Source: Tetradesmus obliquus (Eukaryota > Chlorophyta > Chlorophyceae > Sphaeropleales > Scenedesmaceae). Taken from it: 64,000 nucleotides of DNA. A program made the position numbers and the translations under genes. Below the pieces are notes generated by a model. That model saw nothing but the letters and a program-made list of their open reading frames with translations, had not been told where the DNA came from and ran no database searches. Location of the stretch: the NCBI GenBank assembly GCA_030272155.1, contig CP126201.1, forward strand, positions 1,284,501-1,348,500, read 5' to 3'. This document shows, piece by piece, positions 37,377 to 50,000 of this stretch (positions are counted from its first letter, which is position 1; every line of letters begins with the position of its first letter).

Positions 37377-39098
37377 GGCTGTGCAGCTCATATAATCCGT
37401 TTTGTGTTTATGCATGAGATTGCAGGTGAAGCAGCAGCAGCAGCAGCAGCAGCAGTGTGGGTGTGCATCGTGCCTGAACAGCAGCAGCCAGTTTCAGCAC
37501 TGCACATTGATTGAGTTGATGGCACAACTTGTCATCTGAAATGGTGGCTACCGATTTTAGTTTGGCTCGCTGCTGTTGCTCAGTCTGCCAGCTGGCAACC
37601 TGTGATTAGATGGCCGGGTGTGTCTGCCAATGAGGTGCTGCAGTGCATGCAGGAGCTGGGGCTGACGCAGTGACGCCGTCCAGTTGTGCAGCAGTGAGGC
37701 CGTCCTGTTGTGCAGCATCGTTAAACAGTAGCAACAGAAGATCAGCTGCAAAAAGCTGGTTTGTTGTGAGGTTTGAGGCGGCAGCAGCAGCAGCAGTTGT
37801 GCTGCAACATCCAGGGCGTGCAGCGCGCTGCCTGGACAGCAGCAACCAGGCAGTGCACACACGCCCTCTTAGCCTGGCCAGCACTGTGGATAGCCAGCTG
37901 ATGAAGGTGATGGAAGAAGTGGCATGGTTTTGTTGGGACGGGTTTGAATCCCGTTTTCCAGGTGGTTGCTGAAGGAAATCTGAATTAGCTACATGTAGGG
38001 CTCAGCCCTGTATGGCAAGCGCTGCCACTGGCTAGCCACTGTTCTCATAGGTTGGTTGAACTGCTTCGGCGCACATCACGATGAATTTGCCATTCATGGT
38101 TTGTAGATACAAAGGGGCGTGGCATGCAGGAACTAACCAAGGAAGAGCAGGTGACACCTGCTATGTTCCCTCATCACTGATCGGCTGTACTGCTGTCCAG
38201 CAGCAGGAGACCTGCCTAAACCACACAAGCGCGTAAGAATGACTGATGTTAGTACAATAAAGATATAAACGAAGCGGCAAGGGCAGTAGTGCTTGCCGCA
38301 CGGCGGAAGGGAGCACGTCACAGTGGCTGCTCCGAAGCTGCGCTTCATCTACGCTTAGATCAGCTCATTTGCCAAAAGAAATAACAGCTGTTAAATATGC
38401 AAAAACCGCTTCCGAGCACTTATGATGGGACCTTTCAATGTCGGGCCATGGGGCCCGAGCCCATCACTGCCTTGCTTGCACTCTTGCGGCGGCAGTGCAG
38501 TCATTTGTTTGATGCCTGTGCTGTTGTTCTGGGAGGCAGCTGCTGCAGTCGCCAAGCTTGCCACAGTCAACCTGCCCTTCCACAGACGTGAAATCAATGA
38601 AGCTTGCTGAGTCTATCTTGGAGGCTCACAGCCGGGATGCAGAGAAGCAGGTGTACCTGGGCAGCTGTGACAACGAGGTGCAGGCCGCCTTGAAACCACT
38701 CTTGTGATGCCCTCTCAACCTTTTGTGTCACTTTGCAGGCACACATCTGGGATGCAAAGAAGCAGGTGTACCTGGGCGGCTTTGACAACGAGGTGCAGGC
38801 TTTTGCTATAGTACAGTCAACATTCACTCACCACCCTGTTGTTTCTTGTTTCTGTGTCCGCAGGCGCACATCTGGGATGCAAAGAAGCAGGTGTACCTGG
38901 GTGGCTTTGACAGCGAGGTGCAGGCCGCATTGATCTCACTCTTGTGATGCCTTGCAACCTTTTGTGTCACTTTTCAGGCGCACATCTGGGATGCCAAGAA
39001 GCAGGTGTACCTGGGCAGCATCAATATTCACAGTAACGCTTGCCTTGCCGCAGAGTTTATTATCAGTGTACCTTGCTGCTTCTCTCTCAATCTTGCAG
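37377..39098. other. Intergenic/5' region between genes 6 and 7
   Basis: Positions 37610-37675 hold a 3'-UTR copy of the gene 6 end (CCGGGTGTGTCTGC through CTGACGCAGTGA). From 38600 to 39030 lie four acceptor-side copies of the AP2 exon. I found no exon coding the first AP2 strand. AATAAA occurs near 38257. Confidence 0.5.
38600..39030 (+). repeat. Four acceptor-side copies of AP2 exon 39099-39278
   Basis: Copies begin at about 38626, 38739, 38863 and 38978. The last three have TTTGCAG/CGCAG/TTTCAG acceptors followed by GCNCACATCTGGGATGC and AAGAAGCAGGTGTACCTGGG. The leftmost has lost its acceptor (TTGGAG). Confidence 0.9.
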
Positions 39099-40491
39099 GC
39101 CCACATCTGGGACGCCAAGAAGCAGGTTTACTTGGGTGGCTTTGACAACGAGGTGCAGGCGGCCAAGGCGCATGACATCATGGCAGTGAAGTGCAGGGGG
39201 GTGAAAACCATTGTGAACTTCAAGCTGGCGGTGTATGAAGATGCGCTGCCGTGGGTCACCAGCGGCAACCTGGCGCGGGTGAGTGCAAAGTTACACCAGT
39301 GTGTATTTGCTCTGATGTCTGAAGACGATCGTGAACTTCAAGCTTAGTGCGGGTGAGTGTGGAGTTCAGGCTGAGTGTGATGCTCTCGTGTGTGAAGACA
39401 ATCGTGAAGTACAAGCTGGCGATGTATGAAGATGCACCAGATTGCCGCTGGTGAGTGTGAACGTCATGGTGCCCTATTTGTGTTGGGTGAACTTCAAGCT
39501 GGCGGTGTGTGAAGTTGCGCTGTCAACAGTCTTCAGAGCATCAGACGCTGAGCACTCCTGGGAGCGCAACCTTGTACACCAGCAGCAAGCTAGCCCGGGT
39601 GAGTGTGCGCCTCAAGGTCTGGGTGTGATGGTTGGAACACAGTACAACCTCACCACTTGTTCCTCACACTGTTACTCCCCTGCAGGAGGACATCATTGCT
39701 GCGCTGCGCAAATCAAGCCGCAAGGTGGCCCGCTCCAATCCACAGTCACCCCGCGCACCACGCGGCAGCAAGGCAGCAGCCGCAGCTGCAACAGCAGCAG
39801 CAGCGGCAGCAGCAGCAGCAGCAGCAGCAGGCGCATCAGATGATGAGGGCACCGGCAATGGCTCCCCTGCAGGAGGATCTAGCCCTAGCAGCAGATCACA
39901 GCAGCAGCAGCAGCAGCAGGCGCCGCCGACGCCGGGTGTGCAGCCGCCGGGCGCTGCCGGTAGCAGCGGCAGAGGCGGCGGCCGGAGCAGCAGGGGCGGG
40001 CGCAGCAGCAGGGGTGGCGGGCGCGTGGGTAGATTGGTCGGGGGTGTTGGCGCTGCTGCTGCTGCTGCTGCTGGGCGGGGCCATGGGGGCATCAGCAGTG
40101 GTCATGGAGTGATGGGGGGTATCTACAAAGCCATGGTGAGTCTGCTGTGTTATAACATCATTGTAGGACTGTTAGTAAAATATTTTGGCGGGTTGCTGGT
40201 GATTCAAGTTTGAATTTGATTTACTGGAATTGTAGCACAGCAGGAGGCATGTACCAGGCCACAGGACGCCACACAGCTGTTGTGATAACTGCCACAGTTT
40301 ACGTAAGAGCTGTGATGCAATCAGCAGCAGCAGCAGGCACAGGGCAGCAAGCAGCATGTTGTAAATTGCTTTCCAATTGCAATCAGCCTGTTGTAGTGAC
40401 CCACCTATCCACACTGCCTGTTTTGCCGCCTACACCTGCTCATATTCTGCTTGCAGGCGGCACCAGGCAACTCCAACAGCTACTCGCACCT

Positions 40492-40524
<33 letters not shown>

Positions 40525-43500
40525 CCCACCCAGCTCTCCATTTGTAACAGTAGATGGCTCAGGCCAAGCCAACAACCTTCCAAGGGCTTCACCAACCCTA
40601 GCCGGGGTTTCAGCCAGTGCAGCAGGGCTTGGGTTAAGCAGCATGGGGCTCGGCAGTTTAGGGCTTGGGCCGCTAGGGCTTTACGGCGGCTTGACCGGCC
40701 CCCAGGGCGGTTTAGGGCTCAGCGGTGGGCTGGGGTTCAGGGACGAGCCAGGGTTTGGGGATGGAGCGGCAATGGGGCTGGATCAGCTGCTGCGGGGTTC
40801 AGGGTTTGGAGGTGACGGGCATGGTGGCGGCAGGGGCTATGGGGGTTTAGGCAGGGGCGGTTTTGGCGGTTTAGGCGGCTTCAGTCCCCTGCACAACATA
40901 TATGATCATGCATTGGATGCAGAGACACTGATGGCTGGTGATCTGGGAAGGGGCATGCCAGCTGCTTACCTTGGAGCATACAGCAACAGTAATCTGGCTG
41001 CTGCGCTGATGCACCAGTCGCCGTCTCGACTGCACCTTACACATGCTGCTGCCCAGCAGCAGCTGCAGCAGCAGCAGCAGCTGTCGCTGCTGCAGCAGAC
41101 GCAGCAGCAACAGCAGCAGATGCAGCAGCAGCAGCAGATGCAGCACCAGCAGCAGCAGCAGCCGATGGGGTTAGGCATGCCCAGCCACATGAGCAGCTTA
41201 CCTGAGGTGCCTGGGTTGCGTATGTACGGCACTGGCAACTCTTCTTCTGCACCAGGCAGTGCTGCTGCTGCTGCTGCCGCCCAGCAGCAGCAACAGCAGC
41301 AGCAGCAGCTGGCAGCAGCAGCAGCAGCAGCAGCGTGCCAGCCTATGGATGTTGACAACAAAACATCGGATCTGGAAGATCTGCTGGCAGAGGGTGATCT
41401 GGTTTCAAAGCTGCCAAGCCCCTACCAGGCAGGCAGTGGCAGCGGCAGCAATGCAGACGCCGCCGCCGCCGCCGCTGCTGCTGCTGCTGCTGCCGGCAGC
41501 CTCAGGGCTCTGATGCAGGGCTCGTACGGGCAAGCGTCCGGCAGCAGCAGCGGTTTGAGCCAGCACCCTGCATTGATGGCAGCAGCAGCACAGCACGAGC
41601 TGCAGCAGCGCCAGCAGCGGCAGCAGCAGCAGCAAGATGCAGATCTGCTGATCCATAACATGCATGTTGGTGCTGCTGCCGGCGGAGATGGCAGCGGCAG
41701 CAGGGCATCACACTTACTGTCATCAGGAGGCCCTTTGGATCTGCTGCTGCTGAATCAGCAGCAGCTTGGCGCAGCTAGCAACAACAACCGCTGGGACCAA
41801 CAGCAGCAGCAGCAGCAGCAGCAGCAGATGGCGGCAACCGACTCCGCTGCCGCTGCTGCTGCCCAGGCAGCAGCACGCGCGGCCGGCAGGGAGCGTAACA
41901 TGTTGGAAGCTGGCCTGACAAGCCTGCCAGGCTTCCCAGGCCTGTCAGGACCCAGCCTGGCAGCTTCAGGACCTCTGTCAGGCCTGTCAGGCCCAGATCT
42001 CAGGCTGCCAGGCCTGACAGGCGGTCCTGCTAGCCTGACTGGGTTATCAAGCCTGTCAGGCTTGTCAGGACCCAGCGGAGGATCTGCTAAACCTCGGCTG
42101 GTGCAGACCTCACTGGCCGCTGCACTGCGGCCTCCTACTGTTGTTGGGCAGGGCACTGCGGGTGCAGCAGGCACTGGCAGCACTCCCACTGCTCCTGCTG
42201 CTGCTGTGCCTGGCAGCAGCATTCATGGCTGGGAGCAGCGGCTGCAGGCAGCAGCAGCAGCAAGCCAGGCTAGCCAACACCCTTGCAGTGCAGATGCTAC
42301 AGCTGCAGCCGGTGTGGTTGATGCTACAGCCAGTGACGACCTGCACGCATACATGGCTCAAGTCCGAGCACGTATTGGCGCATCACAGCAGCAGCAGCAG
42401 CAGGGTGCGGCAAGTAATGCGGCTGCAGCAGCAGCAGCAGCAGCAGCAGCAGGTGCAGCGCTGACATTGAAAGGGGTGCCTGTTGATGATGAGGAGATCC
42501 AAGATCTGGAAGCACAGCATGAAGCTGCAATGCAAGCTGCTGCTGCTGCTGCTGCTGCTGATAGTGACAAGGCAGGAGCTGCTGCTGCCGCTGCTGCGGC
42601 AGCAGAGGAGGCAACAGCAGCTGCTATGGCAGCAGCAGTAGCAGCAGGAGGCAGGGCTTCTACCTGGCAGCAGCAGCTGAGTAACTCGGAGTTTGCTGCT
42701 GCTGCTGCTACAGCAGCGGGGAACAGCACGCCACTGCTGCCGCTGTTCTCCCCTGCGCCGGCAGCAGCAGCAGCAGCAGCAACAGCAGCTGCTCATGTGG
42801 GCAGCTCCCTGCCAACAGGCATGCTGCCAACAGGGGCAGCAGCAGCGACAAGCAGCAGCATGCTGGGTATGACAAATACAGCAGCTGCAGCAGCACCAGC
42901 AGCACTCAAGTTGGAGCCAGCTGCTGCCACTGTTGCCGGCCTAACTGCTGCTGCAGCAGCTGCAGCGTCACCTACGGCTGCAGCAGCGGCAGCAGCAGCA
43001 GCTGCAGCAGTAGCTGGCAAGACAGTCAGCAACTTGCATGAACAGCTGCAGCAGCAGCAGGCGGCGCTGCAGCAGCAGGCTACAGCAGTTGGCCGTGCCT
43101 CGACCCCAGTTGCAGACTTCATACAGGATCTGCCAGCAGCTGCAGCAGCTCCTGTAGCTGCTGAAGCTGGCACAGCTGGCTTAGCAGCACCATCAGCAAC
43201 TGAAGCTGCAGCTGAGGAGCCAAACCCTGCAAATGCTGACACCACCCCAGCAGCAGCAGCAGCAGCAGCTCAGAAGCAGTCCCAGCAGGCCGACCAAGAC
43301 TCAGCAACACTTGTACAGCTAGGGGCATCCCGCCAGCATAGCTTAGCGACCTCTGCTTTCAGCCTGCCTTCCGAGTGCACTGCTGCTGCCGCTGCTGTGC
43401 TGACAGTAATGGCAAATGCACCTGTGGGGGGCGTCAGCAGCAGGCTGGAAGGAGAGGTGCGGCAGCATGCAAAGCCGCACGTGCGGCAGCAGCAGCAGCA

Positions 43501-43709
43501 GCAGCAGCAGGGTGCGGCTGAGCTGATGGAGCAGCAAGATGCAGCAGCAGCAGCCGCTGGACCAGGGTCTGCGACAGACTCAGATGTGGAGACAGCAGGA
43601 GATACCCACCCCAATCAACAGCAGCAGCAGCAGCAGCGCGGTGTGGCGTTCAACCCTGCAGCTGATCCCACCACGCCTTGCCGGCACCCACCTCCCAAAG
43701 CAGCAGCGA

Positions 43710-43743
<34 letters not shown>

Positions 43744-44212
43744 GGAGCAAGCTGGCAGCAGAGGTCCCTCTCCTATCCTTCCATGGGGGGCAGCACCAGC
43801 ATGCAACACTGGCAAACCCCCTCTGCCTCGCAGCAGCAACCAGCTTGCATCTCCTGAAGCAGCACCCCCAGCAGCAGCAGCAGCAGCAGCAGGTTTGTTC
43901 ACTGTGCTGTCGCCGGCCGGCTCGGGGACGTCCAGGCTGCCTGCTGCTGCAGCGCTGCAGGCACTGCAGAACGCTGCAGCAGCTGAAGCAGCTGCCGGCA
44001 ATGCCTCTTTGAACAAAGAGGATGGCGAAAATCAACAGCAGCAGGAAGCGGTTCCAAAAGACATGGAAGCAGCAGCAGCAGCAGAGGTAGCGGAGCCAAC
44101 AGGTGATGACAGCAGGATAGGCAGTGCCAGTGTATCAGCAGATGGCAGGGGTGGCGGCAGCTGCATTGGCGGGGGCGCTGCAGCAGCAGCAGCAGCAGAT
44201 GAGGCATGCATG

Positions 44213-44248
<36 letters not shown>

Positions 44249-44338
44249 GGGCCAGCTGCTGCAGCAGCAAGTGCTGACGAGACCGGCGGGGATGCTGCTG
44301 GAAGCAATGAAAGTCATGATGACGGCGAGAACAGTTGA
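39099..44338 (+). CDS. AP2-domain transcription factor, 5' end unresolved
   Basis: Three in-phase exons: 39099-39278, 39686-40135 and 40457-44338 (TGA). The first encodes the second half of an AP2 DNA-binding domain (AHIWDAKKQVYLGGFDNEVQ, AAKAHDIMAVKCRGVKTIVN) followed by an AP2-subfamily linker; the second starts EDIIAALRKSSR, resembling the linker of two-AP2-repeat plant proteins. The first half of the domain (YRGV strand) should lie in an exon upstream, but I found none between 37377 and 39098, so the model is 5'-incomplete or the domain is truncated. The last exon is 3,882 nt with no intron and encodes 1,293 residues of poly-Gln, poly-Ala, Gly- and Leu/Ser-Gly-rich repeats (e.g. LSGLSGPDLRLPGLTG), resembling an activation or condensate-forming region. 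Likely nuclear (inference). Confidence 0.8.
39318..39606 (+). repeat. Three donor-side copies of AP2 exon 39099-39278
   Basis: Segments near 39325, 39400 and 39488 repeat ATCGTGAACTTCAAGCTGGC-type sequence and, in the last, CACCAGCAGCAAGCTAGC then CGGGTGAGTGTG. Confidence 0.75.
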
Positions 44339-46343
44339 AGACAGGGCAGGGCTGGCTATCTTTTGCGCAGGTGCTGCTGCAGCAGCAGGTCTCAGTCGGT
44401 CTTGCTGCTGCAGCAGGGCAGGGCATGACAGGTCTGGCAAGCATATGCTGTTGGCAGCAGTTGGCGCTGTCGGCAGCAGCCCTCAGTCGGTCTTGCTGCT
44501 GCAGCAGGGCAGGGCAAGGCGGGGCTTGTGAGCATATGCGCAGGCGCTGTTGGCAGCAGCCCTCAGTCGGTCTTGCTGCTGCAGCAGGGCAGGGCAGGGG
44601 GCTTGTGAGCGTATGTGCAGGTGCTGCTGCAGCAGGGCTGGTAGTGTTGCGGCATAAGAGGTTTTTGCGGCTGTGCTGTGGCTTTTGGCTGATCAGGCAG
44701 CATTTAGTAGGCACGAGGCTGCGCCCTGCTCTTGCAAGCCTGCATGCCATGGAAAAGTCTGGGCTTACTGTGCAAGCATGTGATGCTTCAGGCAAGATGC
44801 ACATGGCCACACATGTGGATTTGCAATGCCCGTGTTGCAGCTGCATCGTTGGGGTTGGGTGAGTAACAGCAGCAGCTGGATGCAGTGCGGCAGCAGGCCC
44901 ATGGTGTCACACAAACAAGGTTGCCGGCAGTACTGTTGCGGTGCTGCTGATGCTTGGAGACAGTCTCTGCTTGCATTGTCTATTTTAGGTTGCTGGTTGC
45001 TGCGTTGCCAGGGGTGCAGGGCCTCTGCTAGCTTTTTGGGAGCCTTTGCGACTGCGTGTTGTTGGGACTTGCAGTGTTGCGATTTTGCAGTTTTGCCTGG
45101 CTGCGAATGCACCAGCAGCATGCATGTTGATACATTGTTGTTGATAGTTCTGCTGTGTTACCTTGTGCTTTTGCTTCTGAGCAGAGAGGGTTCTTCAGCC
45201 ATTTGTTGGGCTGCTAGGAAAGCTACTCTGTGCAAGCGTGCAATCGCTACTTGGTGGGTTTTTGCCCTGCAGCCCCTTGTATGTTGCATGCTTGTTGCTG
45301 GTACTCTGCCTAGGACGGATCACAGGAGCCTTGTGGTGACACTGAGCTACTGCTGCTCGATGTTGCTGTTGCTGTGGCAGTATGTGCACACTTGTTTGCT
45401 TGTGTGGCATCAAGCATGGAGGCTCAGCTGGCTGGTGCTGGGCATATCCATGGCTGGATCACATCTTTTGCGCCCAGCGCGCCCAGCCGACACAAGGCCG
45501 ACATGTACGCATGTACCTGCTGCTTCTGGCATGCCTGGCAGCGTCTGCCAGTTGTCCTTACAAACTTTGATTTGTTGTTGTACATTACGTATACGTAACG
45601 TCAGTCTGGATCACTTGCTGCCCAACGTTGCCAGGATAGGTCAACATCTGTATTGCCCAAAGCCGGCAGCTGCACGTGGTCTTGTTGATCTGTTGTGACG
45701 TTGTTTGACCTTGCCAGTTGTTGCCGGCTGCAAAGATCTTGACTGCGGTCAAACAGTGGTGAGTAAATGATGGTGCGTTGCTCAGGACTACAGCCTTGCT
45801 GTTGTGACAGGGGGTTTGAGCGATGCGGTGTGCAAGGGATGATGCTCAGCTGTTGTATAGTTCTCTATGCAGCTGCATATCACATAGTTTTGGCCGCCTG
45901 CAGTGAGATTGTTTTGAATGAATCCCACCCCTTGTTTAGTGTGCTATGTTGTGCAGGATCCGAAACCCCCAAACCCCAGAAGCCTGGAGGGCTGTCTGCT
46001 GGCTGTGTCAATAAAATGGCATTTGGGGCACCTATAATGTCACCAGTCAACCCCAGCATGCTGCGCACTGACAGGACTGTCATCTGGTAGTAGTTCCGAG
46101 CTTGTTGGCAATTCCATTCTGCAATTGTCAGATCAGGTTTTGCTGTTGGGATCTTTAGGTTTACATTTGTTGCAGCAGACTGTACTGCACCTAGTCTGCT
46201 GGTTGGCCTGGCCATGGCTGCATTCCAACTGGACCTGCATGATTTGGACTTATGATTTTGGGGTAAGAAGGCTGACGAATTCACTGCAGTGCAACAGCTG
46301 TTGCTGTGCATGCTGCTTGGCAACGCAATGACGATGGCGGCAA

Positions 46344-46348
46344 TTACA
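46344..46348 (-). promoter_or_regulatory. Candidate TGTAA poly(A) signal, transporter gene
   Basis: TTACA on the plus strand about 215 nt past the transporter stop; inferred from the algal consensus. Confidence 0.4.
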
Positions 46349-46433
46349 TGAGGGGATGAATAAACTCAAGTGGTAACACAATAAACTCACAGGGAGCATG
46401 ATGATGCTGAGGTAATAACTCGCTGCCGTAGTG

Positions 46434-46487
46434 TACATGCTTCACTCAACAAAGGAGTGACACCTTGATCAGGCGCCGACAAGATAC
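46434..46487 (-). mobile_element. Fragment related to the LINE-like 3' end at 20500
   Basis: GTACATGCTTCACTCAACAA then AGGAGTG and CAGGCGCCGAC correspond base for base, with about ten differences, to ACATGCTCCACTCAACGAGG AGTG and CAGGAGCCAAC at 20495-20545, in the same orientation. Confidence 0.5.
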
Positions 46488-46560
46488 CCAAATGACATTA
46501 AACTAACACATCACATGCCACTGTTGTTGTGCCATGTTCGCATGGCTGTGCCATGGTATT

Positions 46561-47061
46561 TTACACACGCTGGTAAATACCATTGGCAAACAGAGCCAGT
46601 CCCAAAGCGACAACAAATGAGCCACCCACGTAATGTACAGCTCGCAGCAGCAGCTCCTGTGCAAGAGGTTCATCACAGCGCAGCTGCAACAGCATTTTGC
46701 AGCTACAACCCCTACCTCTTCTTCTGCTGCTGCTGTCACCTGCTGGCTTGGTTGCTTCAGCGCCGGCCGTCGACTGGGGCAACAACCGATCCTGCTGCTG
46801 CTGCTGTTCTGCGGCAGTGGCTTCTGCTGCTGCTGCTGCTGCTGCTCTGCTCGGTACTGCCAGCACCAGCGCTATCAGCCCAGGCACTACAAAGGCCTGC
46901 GGCAGTGATGTGGCAGTACAGAAACAACAGTGCACAAGTATGCAGCAGCAGCAGCAGCAGCAGCAGCAGCCAAGTTGGTGTCACGCTTGACCTGATTGTG
47001 CGTAGCGTGTAGGCCGGCGGCAGGACACGTGGCAGCACAGAAACAACAGTGCACAAGTATT

Positions 47062-47099
<38 letters not shown>

Positions 47100-50000
47100 A
47101 AGTTGGTGTCACGCTTGACCTGATTGTGCGTAGCGTGTAGGCCAGCGGCAGGACACGTGGCAGCACAGAATCACCAGTGCACAAGTATGCAGCAGCAGCA
47201 GAAGCAGAAGCAGCAGCAGCAGCAGCAGCCAAGTTGGTGTCACGCTTGACCTGATTGTGCGTAGCGTGTAGGCCAGCGGCAGGACACGTGGCAGCACAGA
47301 ATCACCAGTGCACAAGTATGCAGCAGCAGCAGAAGCAGAAGCAGCAGCAGCAGCAGCAGCCAAGTTGGTGTCACGCTTGACCTGATTGTGCGTAGCGTGT
47401 AGGCCAGCGGCAGGACACGTGGCAGCACAGAATCACCAGTGCACAAGTATGCAGCAGCAGCAGAAGCAGAAGCAGCAGCAGCAGCCGGCTTGGTGTCACG
47501 CTTGACCTGCTGTTACGTGGTGTGTAGGCGAGCAAGGGAACTGATCACCCAGAAGTAAGTAGACAGTTTCATCACATGATATTGGAAGATAGTGAGTGAG
47601 AGCCACTCACCTGTATGGTGCTGACCAGGTCTTTCACTGCGCTCAACACCTCCCAGATGTTGCTCGCTACCACAAACGATGGTCACAAAAGTAGCAGAAA
47701 ACACAACAGGTAGTAACAGCCACTCACCTGTATGGTGCTGGCCAGGTCTCCCACTGCGCTCAGCACCTCCCAAATATTACTCGCCGCCACAGCCACCACC
47801 ACCATCCCAGCCAGCAGCCCATACGTCAGCACATAGTACCAGCGCTGCTCCTGCTGCTGCCACCGCAGCGGCCACCGCACTGCTGCCGCTGCATTACTGT
47901 CCGTTCCTGCTGCTGCTGCTGCTCCTGCGCCGCTGAGGTTTGCCGGGGTTGCTGCTGCGCCACTGCTGCTGCTGGCGCCGCTGGCAGCGCTGAGGCGAGA
48001 GAACCAGCCGGGAGCTGCTGCTGCTGTTGAGGCGGCTTCGCCAGAGCGGGAGCTCCGGCGGAAAAGGAACCCTGCAGCAATGAAGCAGCACAGAAAATAA
48101 ACATACATAGTAAGCAGCAGAGTGGTGCTGCGGCAGCTGGGATGGCGTTGCCAGCAGCTGGAACTCCGGCGGAAGAGGTGCCCTGCAGCAGGATTCGATC
48201 GTTCAGACACCAGACTTTGCAATGAGCAAAGTACAATGTAAGCTGTATGACGCCAGGGTGGTGCTGCCGGGAGCAAAATACGCTTGCACATGAAAAAGCA
48301 GTTTATAGCCAATCAGGCAGCCTGGCATTGGCCACCTGGCGCCCAGCTGCAAAAGGCTGGCTGGTCCATGGTTCAAATGACAGCGGCACCAAGCTGTCAT
48401 ATAACAGTTGTATAACATTAACATAACACTGCTGGCAGTTCTCACCAGGTGCCCAGCTGCAAAAGGCTGGCTTGTCCATGGAGTCGATATACAGCAGCAC
48501 CAGGCTGTCATATATAACATTTGTATAACAGTAACAAAACACTGCTGGCAGCTCTCACCAGGTGCCCAGCTGCAAAAGGCTGGCTTGTCCATGGAGTCGA
48601 TATACAGCAGCACCAGGCTGTCATATATAACATTTGTATAACAGTAACAAAACACTGCTGGCAGTTCTCACCTGGCGCCCAGCTGCAAAAGGCTGGCTTG
48701 TCCATGGAGTCAAATGACAGCAGCGCCAGGCTGTCATATAACAGTTGTATAACATTTAACATAACACTGCTGGCAGCTCTCACCTGGCGCCCAGCTGCCA
48801 AACGCCGGCTGGTCCATGGAGTCAAACGACAGCAGCACCCGGCTGTCATCAATCGGGTTGTGGTCAGCCTGCTGCTGCTGCTGCTGCTGCTGCTGGGGGC
48901 CCGGCAGCTCTGCATACGTGCCGCTGCTGCTGTTAGCGACCTGTGCTGAGCCAGCAGCAGAGTTTGCTGCTGCTGCTGCTGCTGCGTTTAGGTGTGAGGT
49001 AGATGCCACCAGGGCATCATCTGGCCACAGCATTTCAGCCAGGCAGCCGCGCAGCGGGTGCATGTACAGCAGCAGGCTGGCCAGCAGGCTCAGCAGATAG
49101 CCTGCAGCCATAGTAAAGGTGGCAGCAGTGGTGGCAAAGGGATTTACAGCAGTGCAGTTGCAGCAGCGCCGCAGGGGTCAGCGGGTGCATGTACAGCAGC
49201 AGGCTGGCCAGCAAGCTCAGCAGATAACCTGCAGGCAGGTTTGTATCATATGGTTGGAATGATGCAGTGGCAGCAGCGCAGCTTGGGTCAGCGGGTGCAT
49301 GTACAGCAGCAGGCTGGCCAGCAGGCTCAGCAGATAGCCTGCAGCCATAGTAAAAGTGGCGGAAGTGGTGGCAAAGGGAGTTACAGCAGTGCAGTTGCAG
49401 CAGCGCCGCAGAGGTCAGCGGGTGCATGTACAGCAGCACCTGGCAGCAGCTGGCAGGCTGGCCAGCAGGCTCAGCAGGTAACCTGCAGGCAGATTTGTAG
49501 AGTGCAAGGGATTTGATGCAATGGCAGCAGCACAGCCCCGGTCAGCGGGTGCATGTGCAGCAGCAGGCTGGCCAGCAGGCTCAGCAGATAGCCTGCAGAC
49601 AGTTATGTTATCACCACAGTGAGGCGGAGAGATAATGTAGGCAACACAGTGAACGCTAGGTTTTGACCTCAGAACACAGTACACACCTCCGCGTATGCCC
49701 CAGGACAGCAGCCGTGCAAGAGTGCCACACCAGCGGCTGCAGCCCCGACACCGACAGGTTGTTATGTAACAAATAACAACATGTCAGTAACATATGACAC
49801 AGTAGTAACACACCTCCGCGTATGCCCCAGGACAGCAGCCGCGCAAGGGCTGGCCCCACCAGGGGTTGCAGACCTGACACTGACAGATTGTTGAGCACAT
49901 TCACCTGCAGGCCAGCAGCAGCAGCAGGCGCAGCAGCAGCAGTAATGCCAGAGGCAGCAGCAGCATCGAGGTGTACTTCGGAGATTCCATCTGCCAAGTT

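Larger units (their letters stand above)
44339..46560. other. Convergent 3' flanks of genes 7 and 8
   Basis: The first 300 bp (44345-44640) are about four units repeating CAGTCGGTCTTGCTGCTGCA then GCAGGGCAGGGC. A 290-codon open frame at 44826-45698 has random-looking Cys/Leu/Trp-rich composition and is not called. A LINE-like 3' end lies at 46434-46487. Confidence 0.5.

Noticed and set aside
44826..45698. A 290-codon plus-strand open frame between genes 7 and 8
   Set aside because: Cys/Leu/Trp-rich composition without recognisable motifs, no splice signals or homologous pattern; lies in a GT-rich 3' flank and is most simply a chance frame.
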